A DNA stretch of 64,000 bases from Streptomyces vietnamensis (GTDB lineage Bacteria; Actinomycetota; Actinomycetes; Streptomycetales; Streptomycetaceae). Positions within the stretch are counted from its first letter, which is position 1; each line of letters starts with the position of its first letter. Shown piece after piece: positions 36,360 through 44,372 of the stretch. The notes beneath the pieces are model-generated. The model did no database searches, had not been told where the DNA came from, and saw only the letters and a program-made list of their open reading frames with translations. The DNA lies in contig NZ_CP010407.1 of assembly GCF_000830005.1 (NCBI RefSeq), forward strand, positions 2,399,001-2,463,000. The letters run 5' to 3'. The position numbers were made by a program, and so were the translations under genes.

Positions 36360-37552
36360 TGAGCGTCGCCGTCGAGACCCTGCCTGCCTTCCCCTTCGAC
36401 TGGGACGGGACCCGGCTGCCCTCCGAGGTCGCCGCGCTGCGCACCGAACCGGTCCGGAAGGTCCGCACGATCGCCGGGGCCGAGGCCTGGCTGATCTCCT
36501 CGTACGAGCTGTGCAAGCAGGTCCTGGAGGACCCGAGGTTCAGCCTGAAGGACACCTCGGCGCCGGGAGCGCCCCGGCAGTACGCGCTGACGATCCCGCC
36601 GCACGTGGTGAACAACATGGGCAACATCACCGGGGCCGGGCTGCGCAAGGCCGTCATGAAGGCGATCAACCCGAAGGCGCCCGGCCTGGAGGAGTGGCTG
36701 CGGGCGCGGGCCGGGTCCCTGGTGGACGCGCTGGTCGCCGAGGGGGCGCCCGGGGAGCTGCGGGGCGGCTATGCCGATCCGTACTCGGCGGGGCTGCACT
36801 GCCGGATGCTGGGCATCCCGGAGGAGGACGGGCCGCGGCTGCTGCGCAGCCTGGACGTGGCCTTCATGAACGCACCGCGCGAGATCGAGGCGGCCCGGCT
36901 CAACTGGGACCGGGACATCACCTACATGACCGAGCGCCTGGACGATCCGGCGACGGGCGGGCTGATGGCGGAGCTCGCGGCGCTGCGCGAGGACCCCGAC
37001 TACGCGCATCTGACGGACGAGATGCTGGCGACGGTCGGCGTGACCCTCTTCGGGGCCGGGGTGATCTCCACCGCCGGGTTCCTGACGATGGCGCTGGTGT
37101 CCGTACTGACCCGGCCGGACGTGCGGGAGGCCCTGACCGCCGGCGGCGCGCACGGGGTCTCCGGGGCGATGGACGAACTGCTGCGGGTGAACCTGTCGAT
37201 CGGCGACGGGCTGCCGCGGCTCGCCCTGGAGGACGTACGGCTCGGCGACGTCGACGTACGGGCCGGTGAACTGGTCCTCGTGCTCGTGGAGGCCGCGAAC
37301 CACGATCCCGAGCGCTTCCCCGACCCGCTGGCCTTCCGGCCGGACCGGGAGAACGCCGCCGAGCACCTCTCCTTCGGCGGCGGGCGGCACTACTGCCCGG
37401 CGACGGCGCTCGGCAAGCGGCACGCCGAGATCGCCCTGGAGACGCTCCTCGACCGGCTGCCGGAGCTGCGGCTCGCGGTGCCGGTCGAGCAGCTGGTGTG
37501 GCGCACCAACTTCATGAAGCGGCTCCCCGAGCGGCTGCCGGTGGCCTGGTAG
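36359..37552 (+). CDS. CYP121-like cytochrome P450
   Basis: 397 residues from ATG 36359 (GAAGGAG seven bases upstream). The heme loop is [14 protein letters not shown] with Cys346. The I-helix reads [10 protein letters not shown] (231-240), lacking the usual acid-Thr pair but matching CYP121 exactly at the residues I recall. Other CYP121-type blocks are [54 protein letters not shown] and QLVWRTNF. M. tuberculosis CYP121 (396 residues) couples the two tyrosine rings of cyclo(Tyr-Tyr) to give mycocyclosin. Near the C-terminus, the CYP121 Gln385-Arg386 pair is Met-Lys here, a change in the substrate pocket. Translationally coupled to the synthase; a terminator follows. Confidence 0.93.
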   Translation: MSVAVETLPAFPFDWDGTRLPSEVAALRTEPVRKVRTIAGAEAWLISSYELCKQVLEDPRFSLKDTSAPGAPRQYALTIPPHVVNNMGNITGAGLRKAVMKAINPKAPGLEEWLRARAGSLVDALVAEGAPGELRGGYADPYSAGLHCRMLGIPEEDGPRLLRSLDVAFMNAPREIEAARLNWDRDITYMTERLDDPATGGLMAELAALREDPDYAHLTDEMLATVGVTLFGAGVISTAGFLTMALVSVLTRPDVREALTAGGAHGVSGAMDELLRVNLSIGDGLPRLALEDVRLGDVDVRAGELVLVLVEAANHDPERFPDPLAFRPDRENAAEHLSFGGGRHYCPATALGKRHAEIALETLLDRLPELRLAVPVEQLVWRTNFMKRLPERLPVAW

Positions 37553-37578
37553 CAGGCGGGATCCCGGCATCCGACGAC

Positions 37579-37622
37579 GACGCTGCCCGGGCCCGGGCTC
37601 GGACCCGGGCCCGGGCAGCGTC
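37579..37622 (+). terminator. Terminator of the cyclodipeptide operon
   Basis: Perfect 19-bp stem (37579-37597 with 37604-37622), 6-base loop, 27 bases after the P450 stop. It sits just before the convergent small gene. Confidence 0.85.
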
Positions 37623-37631
37623 CCTGCGGTG

Positions 37632-37907
37632 TCAGCGGCCGTAGCGGATCAGGGCGCGGACCATGCGGCAGGTGGTGTCGGACGGCGGGTGGATGCCGAT
37701 GCTCTGGGCCGTGTCCCGTATCGTCGCGTCCGTGGCCTTCGACGGGATGTAGACCCCGGCGTCGAGCAGGGCGATCGCGAGGCGCATGGCCTTCAGACGG
37801 CGGTTGTGCGACACGTACCACTCGCGGGGTCGGCCCGCGGGGAGCGGCTTCTTCTGGAGCGGCTTCCAGGGTTCGAGGGACGGCGTCCGGATCACGGCGA
37901 GAGCCAT
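37632..37907 (-). CDS. Small conserved Streptomyces protein (91 aa)
   Basis: 91 residues, basic: ALAVIRTPSLEPWKPLQKKP, then REWYVSHNRRLKAMRLAIALLDAGVYIPSK and ATIRDTAQSIGIHPPSDTTCRMVRALIRYGR. No membrane helix or known motif. The second half has a helix-turn-helix-like rhythm (TIRDTAQSIGIHPPSDTTCRMVRALI), so DNA binding is possible but unproven. The ATG at 37905-37907 is preceded by AGGAGGTAG, a very strong ribosome site, which supports a real gene. Convergent with the P450 operon. Confidence 0.8.
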   Translation of the reverse strand: MALAVIRTPSLEPWKPLQKKPLPAGRPREWYVSHNRRLKAMRLAIALLDAGVYIPSKATDATIRDTAQSIGIHPPSDTTCRMVRALIRYGR

Positions 37908-38067
37908 GGGCTACCTCCTGGCGAACGGTGGGGTGCGGGCCCTCCTCGGGACCCTCACCTTCACCCCCCATTTTAGAGACCCCCACTGACAATCGCCCCT
38001 GGCCAGGTGGGGTTTGGGGGGTGGTGGAGGGGGCCGTGGGGGGTGCCGTGCGGGTAGCGTGTGGGGC

Positions 38068-38427
38068 ATGGAGATCTGGATCAATCCCGCCTGTTCCAAG
38101 TGCCGCAGCGCCCTCACGCTCCTCGACGCGGAGGGCGCCGACTACACCGTGCGCCGCTACCTGGAGGAGGTGCCGACGCCGGAGGAGATCCGGGAGGTGC
38201 TGAAGCGGCTCGGGCTCGAGCCCTGGGACATCACGCGGACCGGCGAGGACATCGCCAAGGAGCTCGGGGTGAAGGACTGGCCCCGGGACGAGGCGGACCG
38301 GGAGCGGTGGATCGAGGCGCTCTCCACCCATCCCAAGCTGATCCAGCGGCCCATCATCACGGCGGAGGACGGCACGGCCGTCGTCGGCCGGACCGAGGAG
38401 GCCGTGCGGGACGCGCTGTCCCGCTGA
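38068..38427 (+). CDS. ArsC/Spx-like reductase family protein
   Basis: 119 residues with a thioredoxin-like fold: EIWINPACSKCRSALTLLDAEG carries the CxxC pair at the nucleophile position. Then VRRYLEEVPTPEEIREVLKRLGL and LIQRPIITAEDGTAVVGRTEE, where RPI is the conserved cis-Pro motif of ArsC (YffB type). It may reduce arsenate or another small substrate using glutathione- or mycothiol-type thiols, but there are no arsenic-resistance neighbours. Stand-alone gene. Confidence 0.9.
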   Translation: MEIWINPACSKCRSALTLLDAEGADYTVRRYLEEVPTPEEIREVLKRLGLEPWDITRTGEDIAKELGVKDWPRDEADRERWIEALSTHPKLIQRPIITAEDGTAVVGRTEEAVRDALSR

Positions 38428-38445
38428 GCCGCCGCGCTCGGCCTG

Positions 38446-39300
38446 TCAGCCCGCCAGGAAGCGCGTGAGCGTCGACAGTGCGGCGGGCGGCAGGTCCGCC
38501 GGGAGGGTGTGGTGGGTCGCGGCCGGCAGGGACTCCGTCACGATCCCGGGGACGGCCGCCCGCGCCCGGGCGGCGATCCGGGCCGCGTCGTGGACGCGGC
38601 TCCCCCCGGCGACGAGCAGCAGCGTCGGCGGTCGCAGGGCGGCCAGTTCGGCGCGGGTCGGGCGGGGGCCGGTGACCGGGCGGTACCGGGGCAGCTCCGC
38701 CGCCAGGGCGTCGAGGCGCCGCACCGCCGGATCGTGCTCGGCCCCGCCGGTCTCCCAGGCCAGGAGGGCCTCCGCCCGGGCGGCCGTCGGGCGCAGCAGC
38801 AGGGGCAGGGCCCGCAGCAGATAGCCGGGGTGGAAGCCGGCGAAGCAGCCGGTCGGGTCGAGGAGGGCGAGGCGGTCGGTCCGGTCGGGGGCCGCCAGGG
38901 CGTACCGGAGCGCGATCCACCCGCCGTACGAGTGCCCGCAGAACGACGCCGACGTCAGTCCGAGGCCGTCGAGCAGGGCGTCGAGCCAGGCCGTGAGGTC
39001 GGCGGCGGTACGGATCGGGCGGCCGTCCGCCCGGCTGCGGCCCGGTCCGCCGACGAGGTCGACGGCGTGGACCCGGTGCGTCGCGCCGAGCGCGGCGGCC
39101 GTCGCCCGCCAGGAGCAGGCGGTGTTCCCGCCGCCGGGCAGCAGGAGGACCGGCGGGCCGTCCTCGGGGCCGTGGTGGAGGACGTGGGTGGTGCCGTGGG
39201 GCGTGCGGAGTTCCGAGGCGGTGGTGGGGTGGGGCCACGTGGCGAGGAGCGCTTCGTAGGCGGCGTCGTAGGTACCGGCGGTGGTCCTGGCATGCGGCAT
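38446..39300 (-). CDS. Alpha/beta hydrolase
   Basis: 284 residues from ATG 39298-39300, preceded by GAGAGGA. The fold motifs are HVLHHGPEDGPPVLLLPGGGNTACSWRATAAAL (oxyanion loop), the nucleophile elbow SASFCGHSYGGWIALRYAL (GHSYGG), DPTGCFAGF and a C-terminal His in PAATHHTLPADLPP. The catalytic acid is probably in the region of PPTLLLVAGGSRVHD. Substrate unknown. Divergent from a MarR regulator with 57 bp between starts and tandem repeats in the gap, so it is a likely regulatory target. Confidence 0.9.
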   Translation of the reverse strand: MPHARTTAGTYDAAYEALLATWPHPTTASELRTPHGTTHVLHHGPEDGPPVLLLPGGGNTACSWRATAAALGATHRVHAVDLVGGPGRSRADGRPIRTAADLTAWLDALLDGLGLTSASFCGHSYGGWIALRYALAAPDRTDRLALLDPTGCFAGFHPGYLLRALPLLLRPTAARAEALLAWETGGAEHDPAVRRLDALAAELPRYRPVTGPRPTRAELAALRPPTLLLVAGGSRVHDAARIAARARAAVPGIVTESLPAATHHTLPADLPPAALSTLTRFLAG

Positions 39301-39311
39301 CGCGCTCGTCC

Positions 39312-39340
39312 TCTCGCTCGGCAATAATCTCGCTCAGCAA
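39312..39340. promoter_or_regulatory. Direct-repeat operator candidate between hydrolase and MarR
   Basis: TCTCGCTCGGCAA (39312-39324) and TCTCGCTCAGCAA (39328-39340), one mismatch, 16-bp period, in the only AT-containing part of the 57-bp divergent gap. Each is followed by ATAAT-like sequence. Confidence 0.55.
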
Positions 39341-39357
39341 GATAATAGGAGGATGTC

Positions 39358-40026
39358 GTGGCCGAGTCACCGGAGATGCGGATCTTTCACCTGCTGCGCG
39401 AGGTCACCGTCGAATACGGCCTGCGCCAGGGCGAGTTCGCCGCCCGCAACGGCATGCACCCGACGGACGTACGGGCCCTGATCTGCCTCCTCGACGCCGA
39501 GCGCGCCGGCACGGACGCGACCGCCGGGTGGCTCGGCGAGCGGCTCGGCCTCAACTCGGCCGGCACGACCGCCGTCGTGGACCGGCTCGAACGGCTCGGC
39601 CACGTCGCCAGGGCGCGCGACGCCCGGGACCGGCGGCGCGTCCTGCTGACCGTGGAGGACCGGGCGAAGGAACTGGGCCGCGCGTACTTCGGGCCGCTGA
39701 TCGACGGGACGGTCGCCCTGCTCGGCGGCTTCACCGAACACGAGACCCGGGCCGTACGGCGGTTCCTGACCGGGGTGCGGGACCTCATGGAGGGAAGCGA
39801 GGGCGGGGCCGGGGACGGAAGCGGGGACGGGGACGGGACCGGGAACGGGGACGGGACCGGGGACGGGACTGGGACCGGGGACGGGACCGGCACTGGGACT
39901 GGGACCGGGAACGGGGACGGGACCGGCACTGGGACCGGGACCGGGACCGGGAACGGGGACGGGGACGGGGCCGGGGGCGAGGACGGCACCAGGACCGGGG
40001 GCGTCGCGGCAGGAGAAGGGGCGTGA
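39358..40026 (+). CDS. MarR-family regulator with a Gly-Asp-Thr repeat tail
   Basis: 222 residues from GTG 39358 (AGGAGG at 39348-39353). The first 145 residues are a normal MarR winged helix: FHLLREVTVEYGLRQGEFAARNGMHPTDVRALICLLDAE, AGWLGERLGLNSAGTTAVVDRLERLGHVARARDARDRRRVLL. The next about 75 residues are almost only Gly, Asp, Thr and Asn (GDGTGNGDGTGDGTGTG), encoded by runs of a 6-bp GGGACC/GGGGAC unit. Such a tail is absent in ordinary MarR proteins of about 150 residues. The stop overlaps the start of the MocR-like gene by 4 bp. Confidence 0.85.
   Translation: MAESPEMRIFHLLREVTVEYGLRQGEFAARNGMHPTDVRALICLLDAERAGTDATAGWLGERLGLNSAGTTAVVDRLERLGHVARARDARDRRRVLLTVEDRAKELGRAYFGPLIDGTVALLGGFTEHETRAVRRFLTGVRDLMEGSEGGAGDGSGDGDGTGNGDGTGDGTGTGDGTGTGTGTGNGDGTGTGTGTGTGNGDGDGAGGEDGTRTGGVAAGEGA
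39800..39990 (+). repeat. Hexanucleotide microsatellite-like repeat within the MarR gene
   Basis: Runs of GGGACC, GGGGAC and GGGACT units encode the low-complexity Gly-Asp-Thr tail. The period is six, so slippage would not change frame. Confidence 0.8.
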
Positions 40027-41438
40027 GCGGCGTCGGCGGGCTCGGGAACGATCTGCACCTGGACCTCGGCGCCGGCGGCAGCCGCCGGGCCGCGCTCATC
40101 GGGGCCCTGCGCGAGGCCGTGCGCGAGGGCCGGCTCGCCCCCGGCACCCTGCTGCCGCCCTACCGGTCGCTCGCCGCCGACCTCGGGATCGCCCGCAACA
40201 CCGTCGCCGACGCGTACGCCGAGCTGGTCGCCGAAGGCTGGCTCACCTCCCGCCAGGGCTCCGGCACCCGCGTCGCCGAGCGGGTCGCCGCGCCCGCCCC
40301 CGGCCCCGTGCGCCCGGCCGCGCCGCCACCGCTCCCGTACGACCTCGTCCAGGGCAAACCGGACCCCGGCGTCTTCCCGCGCGGCCCCTGGCTGGCGGCG
40401 GCCCGGCGGGCCCTGACCGACGCGCCGCACGAGGCCTTCGGGAGCCGCGACCCGCACGGCCGGATCGAACTGCGCCGGGCCCTGGCCGAGTACCTCGCCC
40501 GGGTCAGGGGCGTACGGACCTCGCCGGACCGGATCGTGATCTGCTCGGGCGCCGCCCACGCCCTCCGGCTGCTCGCGCGGGTCCTCGGCACTGCCGGGCC
40601 CTGGGCCGTCGAGGCGTACGGCCTGCCCTTCCACCGGGGCCTCCTCGCCGAGGCCGGGGTCCGTACGGTGCCGGTGGGGGTCGACGGCGACGGGGCCCGC
40701 ACCGGGGAGATCCCGCCCGGGGCCCGCACCGTACTGCTCACGCCCGCCCACCAGTTCCCCACCGGCGGACCCCTGCACCCCGAGCGCCGGGCCGGCGTCC
40801 TGGAGTGGGCGCGGCGCTCCGGCGGGCTCGTGGTGGAGGACGACTACGACGGGGAGTTCCGGTACGACCGGCGGCCCGTGGGCGCCGTCCAGGGCCTCGA
40901 CCCCGAACGGACCGTCCTCCTCGGCTCCGTCAGCAAGAGCCTCTCCCCCGCACTGCGGCTCGGCTGGATGTGCCTGCCGGCGGCGCTCGTGGACGGTGTC
41001 GTCGCCGCGAAGGGGGAACGCGAGCCGTACGCCTCGGCCACGGACCAGCTCACCCTCGCCGACTTCCTCGGCTCCGGCGCGTACGACCGGCACGTCCGGC
41101 GCATGCGCCGCCGCCACCGGGAGCGGCGCGACCGGCTCACGGCGGTGCTCGCCTCCCGTGTGCCGGAGGTACGGGTGACGGGCATCGCCGCCGGTCTGCA
41201 CGCCGTCCTGGAGCTGCCCGCCGGCACGGAACGGGCGGCGCTCGCCGCGGCCGCCCGGCACGGGGTCGCCACGGAGGGCCTGGCCTCCTACCGCCACCCC
41301 GACGCCGAGGGCCCCGCCCGTCCGGACGGCCTGGTCGTCGGCTACGCCACCCCGCCGGAACGGCTGTACGGGGCCGCCCTCGATGCCTTGGGGGACGCCC
41401 TCGCCGAGAGCCTCAGTCGCTCAGCTCCTTCGTCATGA
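40023..41438 (+). CDS. MocR-type regulator (GntR HTH fused to aminotransferase)
   Basis: 471 residues from GTG 40023, overlapping the MarR stop (GTGA). The N-terminal GntR winged helix is RAALIGALREAVREGRLAPGTLLPPYRSLAADLGIARNTVADAYAELVAEGWLTSRQGSGT. A fold-type I aminotransferase domain follows: VICSGAAHALRLLARVL, LTPAHQFPTGGPL, VVEDDYDGEFRYDRRP and the pyridoxal-phosphate lysine in LGSVSKSLSPALRLGWM. This is the PdxR/GabR class, where PLP or an amino-acid derivative is the effector. No vitamin B6 gene is adjacent. It overlaps the convergent GNAT gene by 26 bp. Confidence 0.92.
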   Translation: MSGVGGLGNDLHLDLGAGGSRRAALIGALREAVREGRLAPGTLLPPYRSLAADLGIARNTVADAYAELVAEGWLTSRQGSGTRVAERVAAPAPGPVRPAAPPPLPYDLVQGKPDPGVFPRGPWLAAARRALTDAPHEAFGSRDPHGRIELRRALAEYLARVRGVRTSPDRIVICSGAAHALRLLARVLGTAGPWAVEAYGLPFHRGLLAEAGVRTVPVGVDGDGARTGEIPPGARTVLLTPAHQFPTGGPLHPERRAGVLEWARRSGGLVVEDDYDGEFRYDRRPVGAVQGLDPERTVLLGSVSKSLSPALRLGWMCLPAALVDGVVAAKGEREPYASATDQLTLADFLGSGAYDRHVRRMRRRHRERRDRLTAVLASRVPEVRVTGIAAGLHAVLELPAGTERAALAAAARHGVATEGLASYRHPDAEGPARPDGLVVGYATPPERLYGAALDALGDALAESLSRSAPSS

Positions 41439-41901
41439 ACAGCTCCTGACCCGCGCCGCCGTCCGGGGCGTACCCGAGGCGCTCGTACAGCGTGATCGCC
41501 GGGACGTTGGACGCCAGTACGGAGAGCCGGAGGACGCCCGCTCCGGTCCCGTGGGCCCAGCTCTCGACGGACGCGATCAGGCGGGCCGCGAGGCCGTGGC
41601 CCCGGGCGTCGGGCGCGACCCAGACGGAGCGCAGCTCGGGTACGGCATCGGGCGCGAGCAATCCGGCCGCGAGGCCCACGGGCCGGGCGCCGAGGACGGC
41701 CAGGACGCCGTACGCGGCGGGGTCGTCGAACCGGGCCCGCCACTGCTCCTCCCCGCCCCGCTCCCAGTCGGCGAGCCGCGCCTTGAACGCCTCGGGCGAG
41801 GCGGTGAGCGAGGCGATCCGGGCCTCGCGCCAGAGGGGCCAGTCGGCGGGCGCGACGGCCCGGAGGACCGGCCGGCCGGGGCCGTCAGCCACTGATCGCA
41901 C
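41413..41901 (-). CDS. GNAT N-acetyltransferase
   Basis: 162 residues from the GTG at 41899-41901. LRAVAPADWPLWREARIASL is the N-terminal strand-helix. Motif A is LRSVWVAPDARGHGLAARLIASVESWAHGTGAGVLRLSV, then VPAITLYERLGYAPDG. Substrate unknown. It begins inside the last codons of the Gfo/Idh/MocA gene (17-bp overlap), so it is the second gene of a two-gene minus-strand operon, and its 3' end overlaps the MocR-like gene on the other strand. Confidence 0.88.
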   Translation of the reverse strand: MRSVADGPGRPVLRAVAPADWPLWREARIASLTASPEAFKARLADWERGGEEQWRARFDDPAAYGVLAVLGARPVGLAAGLLAPDAVPELRSVWVAPDARGHGLAARLIASVESWAHGTGAGVLRLSVLASNVPAITLYERLGYAPDGGAGQELFMTKELSD

Positions 41902-42790
41902 GACGCTCCGCCTCCGTGAGGATCTCCGTGATGCGCAGGCCGAAGCGGGCGTCGCAGGCGTGGGGTTCGCCCGTGCGGGCCGCCGTGACGAGGGCGTCGA
42001 CGGCCGCCGCGAAGGCCCCCACCGCGCCGCCCCAGCGGGGCAGTTCGGCCCGGCCGCCGGTGCCGTACAGGCTGAGGGCCGCCTCCGCCGCCTCCGGGGG
42101 CGCGCTCAGGGTGAGCGTGGCCGTGCTGCTCGCGCCCGAGGCGTGGCGCAGCACCAGGTGGTGGGTGTCGTCCGGGCCCGGGGCGGCGGTGACGTCGGTG
42201 ACGTCGCCGAGGACCGGCAGGTAGACGGAGAGGACGTGCGGGCCGACGTCCCACAGGCCGCCCTTCTCCCGCCGCCAGGGCGAGGCCGCGTACGCGCTGG
42301 TGGAGCCGGGGCCGTAGAGCGAGCCCAGCCAGTGGGCCTCGCCGAGGAACCAGCCGCCCGCCGCCGTCTGCTCGGCTATCCAGCGGGCCGTCGGCTCGGC
42401 GAACCGCAGGGTGCAGAAGACCACCGAGGCGACCCCGGCCGCCTCCACGGCCTCGGTCACCTCGCGGGCGAGCGCCACCGTCGTGGCGACCGGTTTGTCG
42501 AGCAGGACGTGACAGCCGGCGGCCGCCGCCCGGACGGCGAAGGGGGCCTGGACGTCCGGCGGGAGGGCCAGGGCGACGGCGTCGCTCGCGGCGAAGAGGG
42601 CGTCCACGTCCTCGTACGCACGCGTGCCGGACGCGGCGGCGAGCGCGGCGGCCGCCTCGGGGCGTCTGCCCCACACCCCGCTGAACTCGACGCCCGGATG
42701 CCCCGCGAGCGCGGGCGCATGCGTGCGTTCGGCCCAGGGGCCGGTGCCGAGGAGTCCGATACGGGGCTTCGCGCCCAGTTGCTTCGCCAT
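41885..42790 (-). CDS. Gfo/Idh/MocA-family oxidoreductase
   Basis: 301 residues from ATG 42788-42790. The N-terminal Rossmann domain PRIGLLGTGPWAERTHAPALAGHPGVEFSGVWGR uses GxGxxA-type binding of NAD(P). AVALALPPDVQAPFAVRAAAAGCHVLLDKPVATT contains the conserved DKP (usually EKP) whose Lys contacts cofactor and substrate. The C-terminal domain contains GGLWDVGPHVLSVYLPVLG with GPH in place of the usual DxGxH. It probably oxidises a sugar or inositol-like substrate; no pathway genes are adjacent. Confidence 0.9.
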   Translation of the reverse strand: MAKQLGAKPRIGLLGTGPWAERTHAPALAGHPGVEFSGVWGRRPEAAAALAAASGTRAYEDVDALFAASDAVALALPPDVQAPFAVRAAAAGCHVLLDKPVATTVALAREVTEAVEAAGVASVVFCTLRFAEPTARWIAEQTAAGGWFLGEAHWLGSLYGPGSTSAYAASPWRREKGGLWDVGPHVLSVYLPVLGDVTDVTAAPGPDDTHHLVLRHASGASSTATLTLSAPPEAAEAALSLYGTGGRAELPRWGGAVGAFAAAVDALVTAARTGEPHACDARFGLRITEILTEAERRAISG

Positions 42791-42989
42791 GCCCCCAGTC
42801 TGCCGGGCGGCACCGACAACGACCGCTGCCCGTAATCCGCTGGCGGTCCTCCCCCGGCCCGGTGTTAGCGTTCCCGGGCCGGCCGCGGGACTCCGGTGCG
42901 ACTTCCGGAACCTGCCTCTACAGCAACGTCTTCGCTGCTCGCGCCCCCATTCCCCGGCCGGCGTCCATGCGCACGAAGGGGAGGGTGCC

Positions 42990-44372
42990 GTGTCCGAGCT
43001 CGTCGCCGCCGAGGACGTGCTCCTCTTCGTCAACGCCGCCGTGACCGCCACCGGCCAGCGCGAGTTCCGTTCCTCCGCAGCCGAGCAGCGCTTCTCCCTC
43101 GCCTTCCTCCACGAGTACGTACGGGTCAACTACCGGCCCGTGTACGCCGCCGCCCTCGCGCTCGACATCAACGACCACAACGCCGCGCTCATCGCCGAGC
43201 ACCTGCTCCGCACCCCGAAGGAGGCGGAGCCGGGCGAGGGCCGGCTGATCGCCGCCCGCCTCGCGCTGCTGCCGCCGCAGCGGGTCTACCGGCTCTTCGG
43301 CGCCCTGCGCGCCGCCGGGGTCAACAACCGCCGCACGCGCGCGATCGTGCGCGCGTGGCTCGCGGCCCGCCCCGACCCTGCGCTCGACGCGGTGAAGTAC
43401 CGGACCGGTCTCAAGGCCGCCCTCCGGCACGTACACGCGCGGCCGGCCGACCCCGAGACGGGCGACTTCCTCTTCGCGCCGGGCCGCCGGGTCCGCTACG
43501 AGAACGCCACGCTCGACGCGCACCGCCGGGCGCACTACGAGCAGGGCGCGCTGTACGAGTTGCCGTTCACGGTCGCCGAGGGGTTCGCCGCGAAGCACGG
43601 GATACCCCGCGCGGTGTTCCTGGAGCGGATCGCGCCCCGGATGACGCGGCTCGAACGGCTGCGTACGGACCGGGCCGCGGATCTGTCGGTCATGCCGCTC
43701 ACCCGGCTCGCCCTGTACGTCCTCGCCCTCCCGTTCGCCGAACGGGTGGAGCGGCGGGCCGAGCTGACGGCTGCGCTGCGCGCGGCGGCCCGGCGGGCGG
43801 CGGGGCCGTACGCCGGGAGCTGGGGGCGGGTGGCGGCCGTGCTCGACGACAGCTTCTCCTCCTCCGGTTCGGCGGTGAAGCGGCGCCGTCCGCTGGCCGT
43901 GGCCCTCGGCTGCCACTTCCTCCTGGAGGCGCTGGCGTCCCCGGGGGCGTACACCCCGCTGTGGACCTCGGGCCGGGACGATCCCCTGCTCGTCCACCCC
44001 TACGGCCCGACCCCGCTCGGCCTGCGGATCCTGGACGCCCTGGACACCGGTCCCGAGCGGCTGGTGATCGTCTCGGACGGCTGGGACAACGCGCCTCCGG
44101 GGCTCGCGGGCGAGGTGCTGCGGGTGTGGCGGTCGCGGCTGGATCCGGAGCGGGCGACGAGTGTCGTGCACCTGAACCCCGTATACGACACGGAGGGCTT
44201 CGACGTGCGCCGGCTGGCCCCGAGCGTGCCGACGGCGGGGATCAGGGACGCGGAGGACCTGGCGGCCCTGGTGGAGATCGCGCAGTTCGCGGAGGGACGG
44301 ACGGGCTTCGCGGAGCTGCGGGCGTATCTGGACCGGCGGGTGGAGCAGTTCCTGAAGGAGGCGGCACCGTGA
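42990..44372 (+). CDS. Helical-repeat plus vWA-domain protein (TROVE-like architecture)
   Basis: 460 residues from GTG 42990 (GGGGAGGG upstream). Residues about 1-275 are alpha-helical (AFLHEYVRVNYRPVYAAALALDINDHNAALIAEHLL and later HEAT-like helices). Then comes a von Willebrand A domain: RVAAVLDDSFSSSGSAVKRRRPLAVALGCHF with a DxSxS-type metal-ion site (about 284-290), LVIVSDGWDN (about 357) and VVHLNPVYDTEGFDVRRL. Helices followed by vWA is the layout of TROVE/Ro60 proteins, which handle misfolded RNAs, but I cannot prove TROVE homology. The stop overlaps the ARPP-2-like gene (GTGA), so the pair is coupled. Confidence 0.75.
   Translation: MSELVAAEDVLLFVNAAVTATGQREFRSSAAEQRFSLAFLHEYVRVNYRPVYAAALALDINDHNAALIAEHLLRTPKEAEPGEGRLIAARLALLPPQRVYRLFGALRAAGVNNRRTRAIVRAWLAARPDPALDAVKYRTGLKAALRHVHARPADPETGDFLFAPGRRVRYENATLDAHRRAHYEQGALYELPFTVAEGFAAKHGIPRAVFLERIAPRMTRLERLRTDRAADLSVMPLTRLALYVLALPFAERVERRAELTAALRAAARRAAGPYAGSWGRVAAVLDDSFSSSGSAVKRRRPLAVALGCHFLLEALASPGAYTPLWTSGRDDPLLVHPYGPTPLGLRILDALDTGPERLVIVSDGWDNAPPGLAGEVLRVWRSRLDPERATSVVHLNPVYDTEGFDVRRLAPSVPTAGIRDAEDLAALVEIAQFAEGRTGFAELRAYLDRRVEQFLKEAAP

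Noticed and set aside
39353..39357. ATG at 39353 as MarR start
   Set aside because: It is out of frame with the MarR domain; GTG 39358 is in frame and correctly spaced from AGGAGG.
39800..39990. Gly-Asp repeats in the MarR tail as RTX calcium-binding repeats
   Set aside because: RTX needs GGxGxDxUx nonapeptides with hydrophobic positions; here only short G-D-T units without them.
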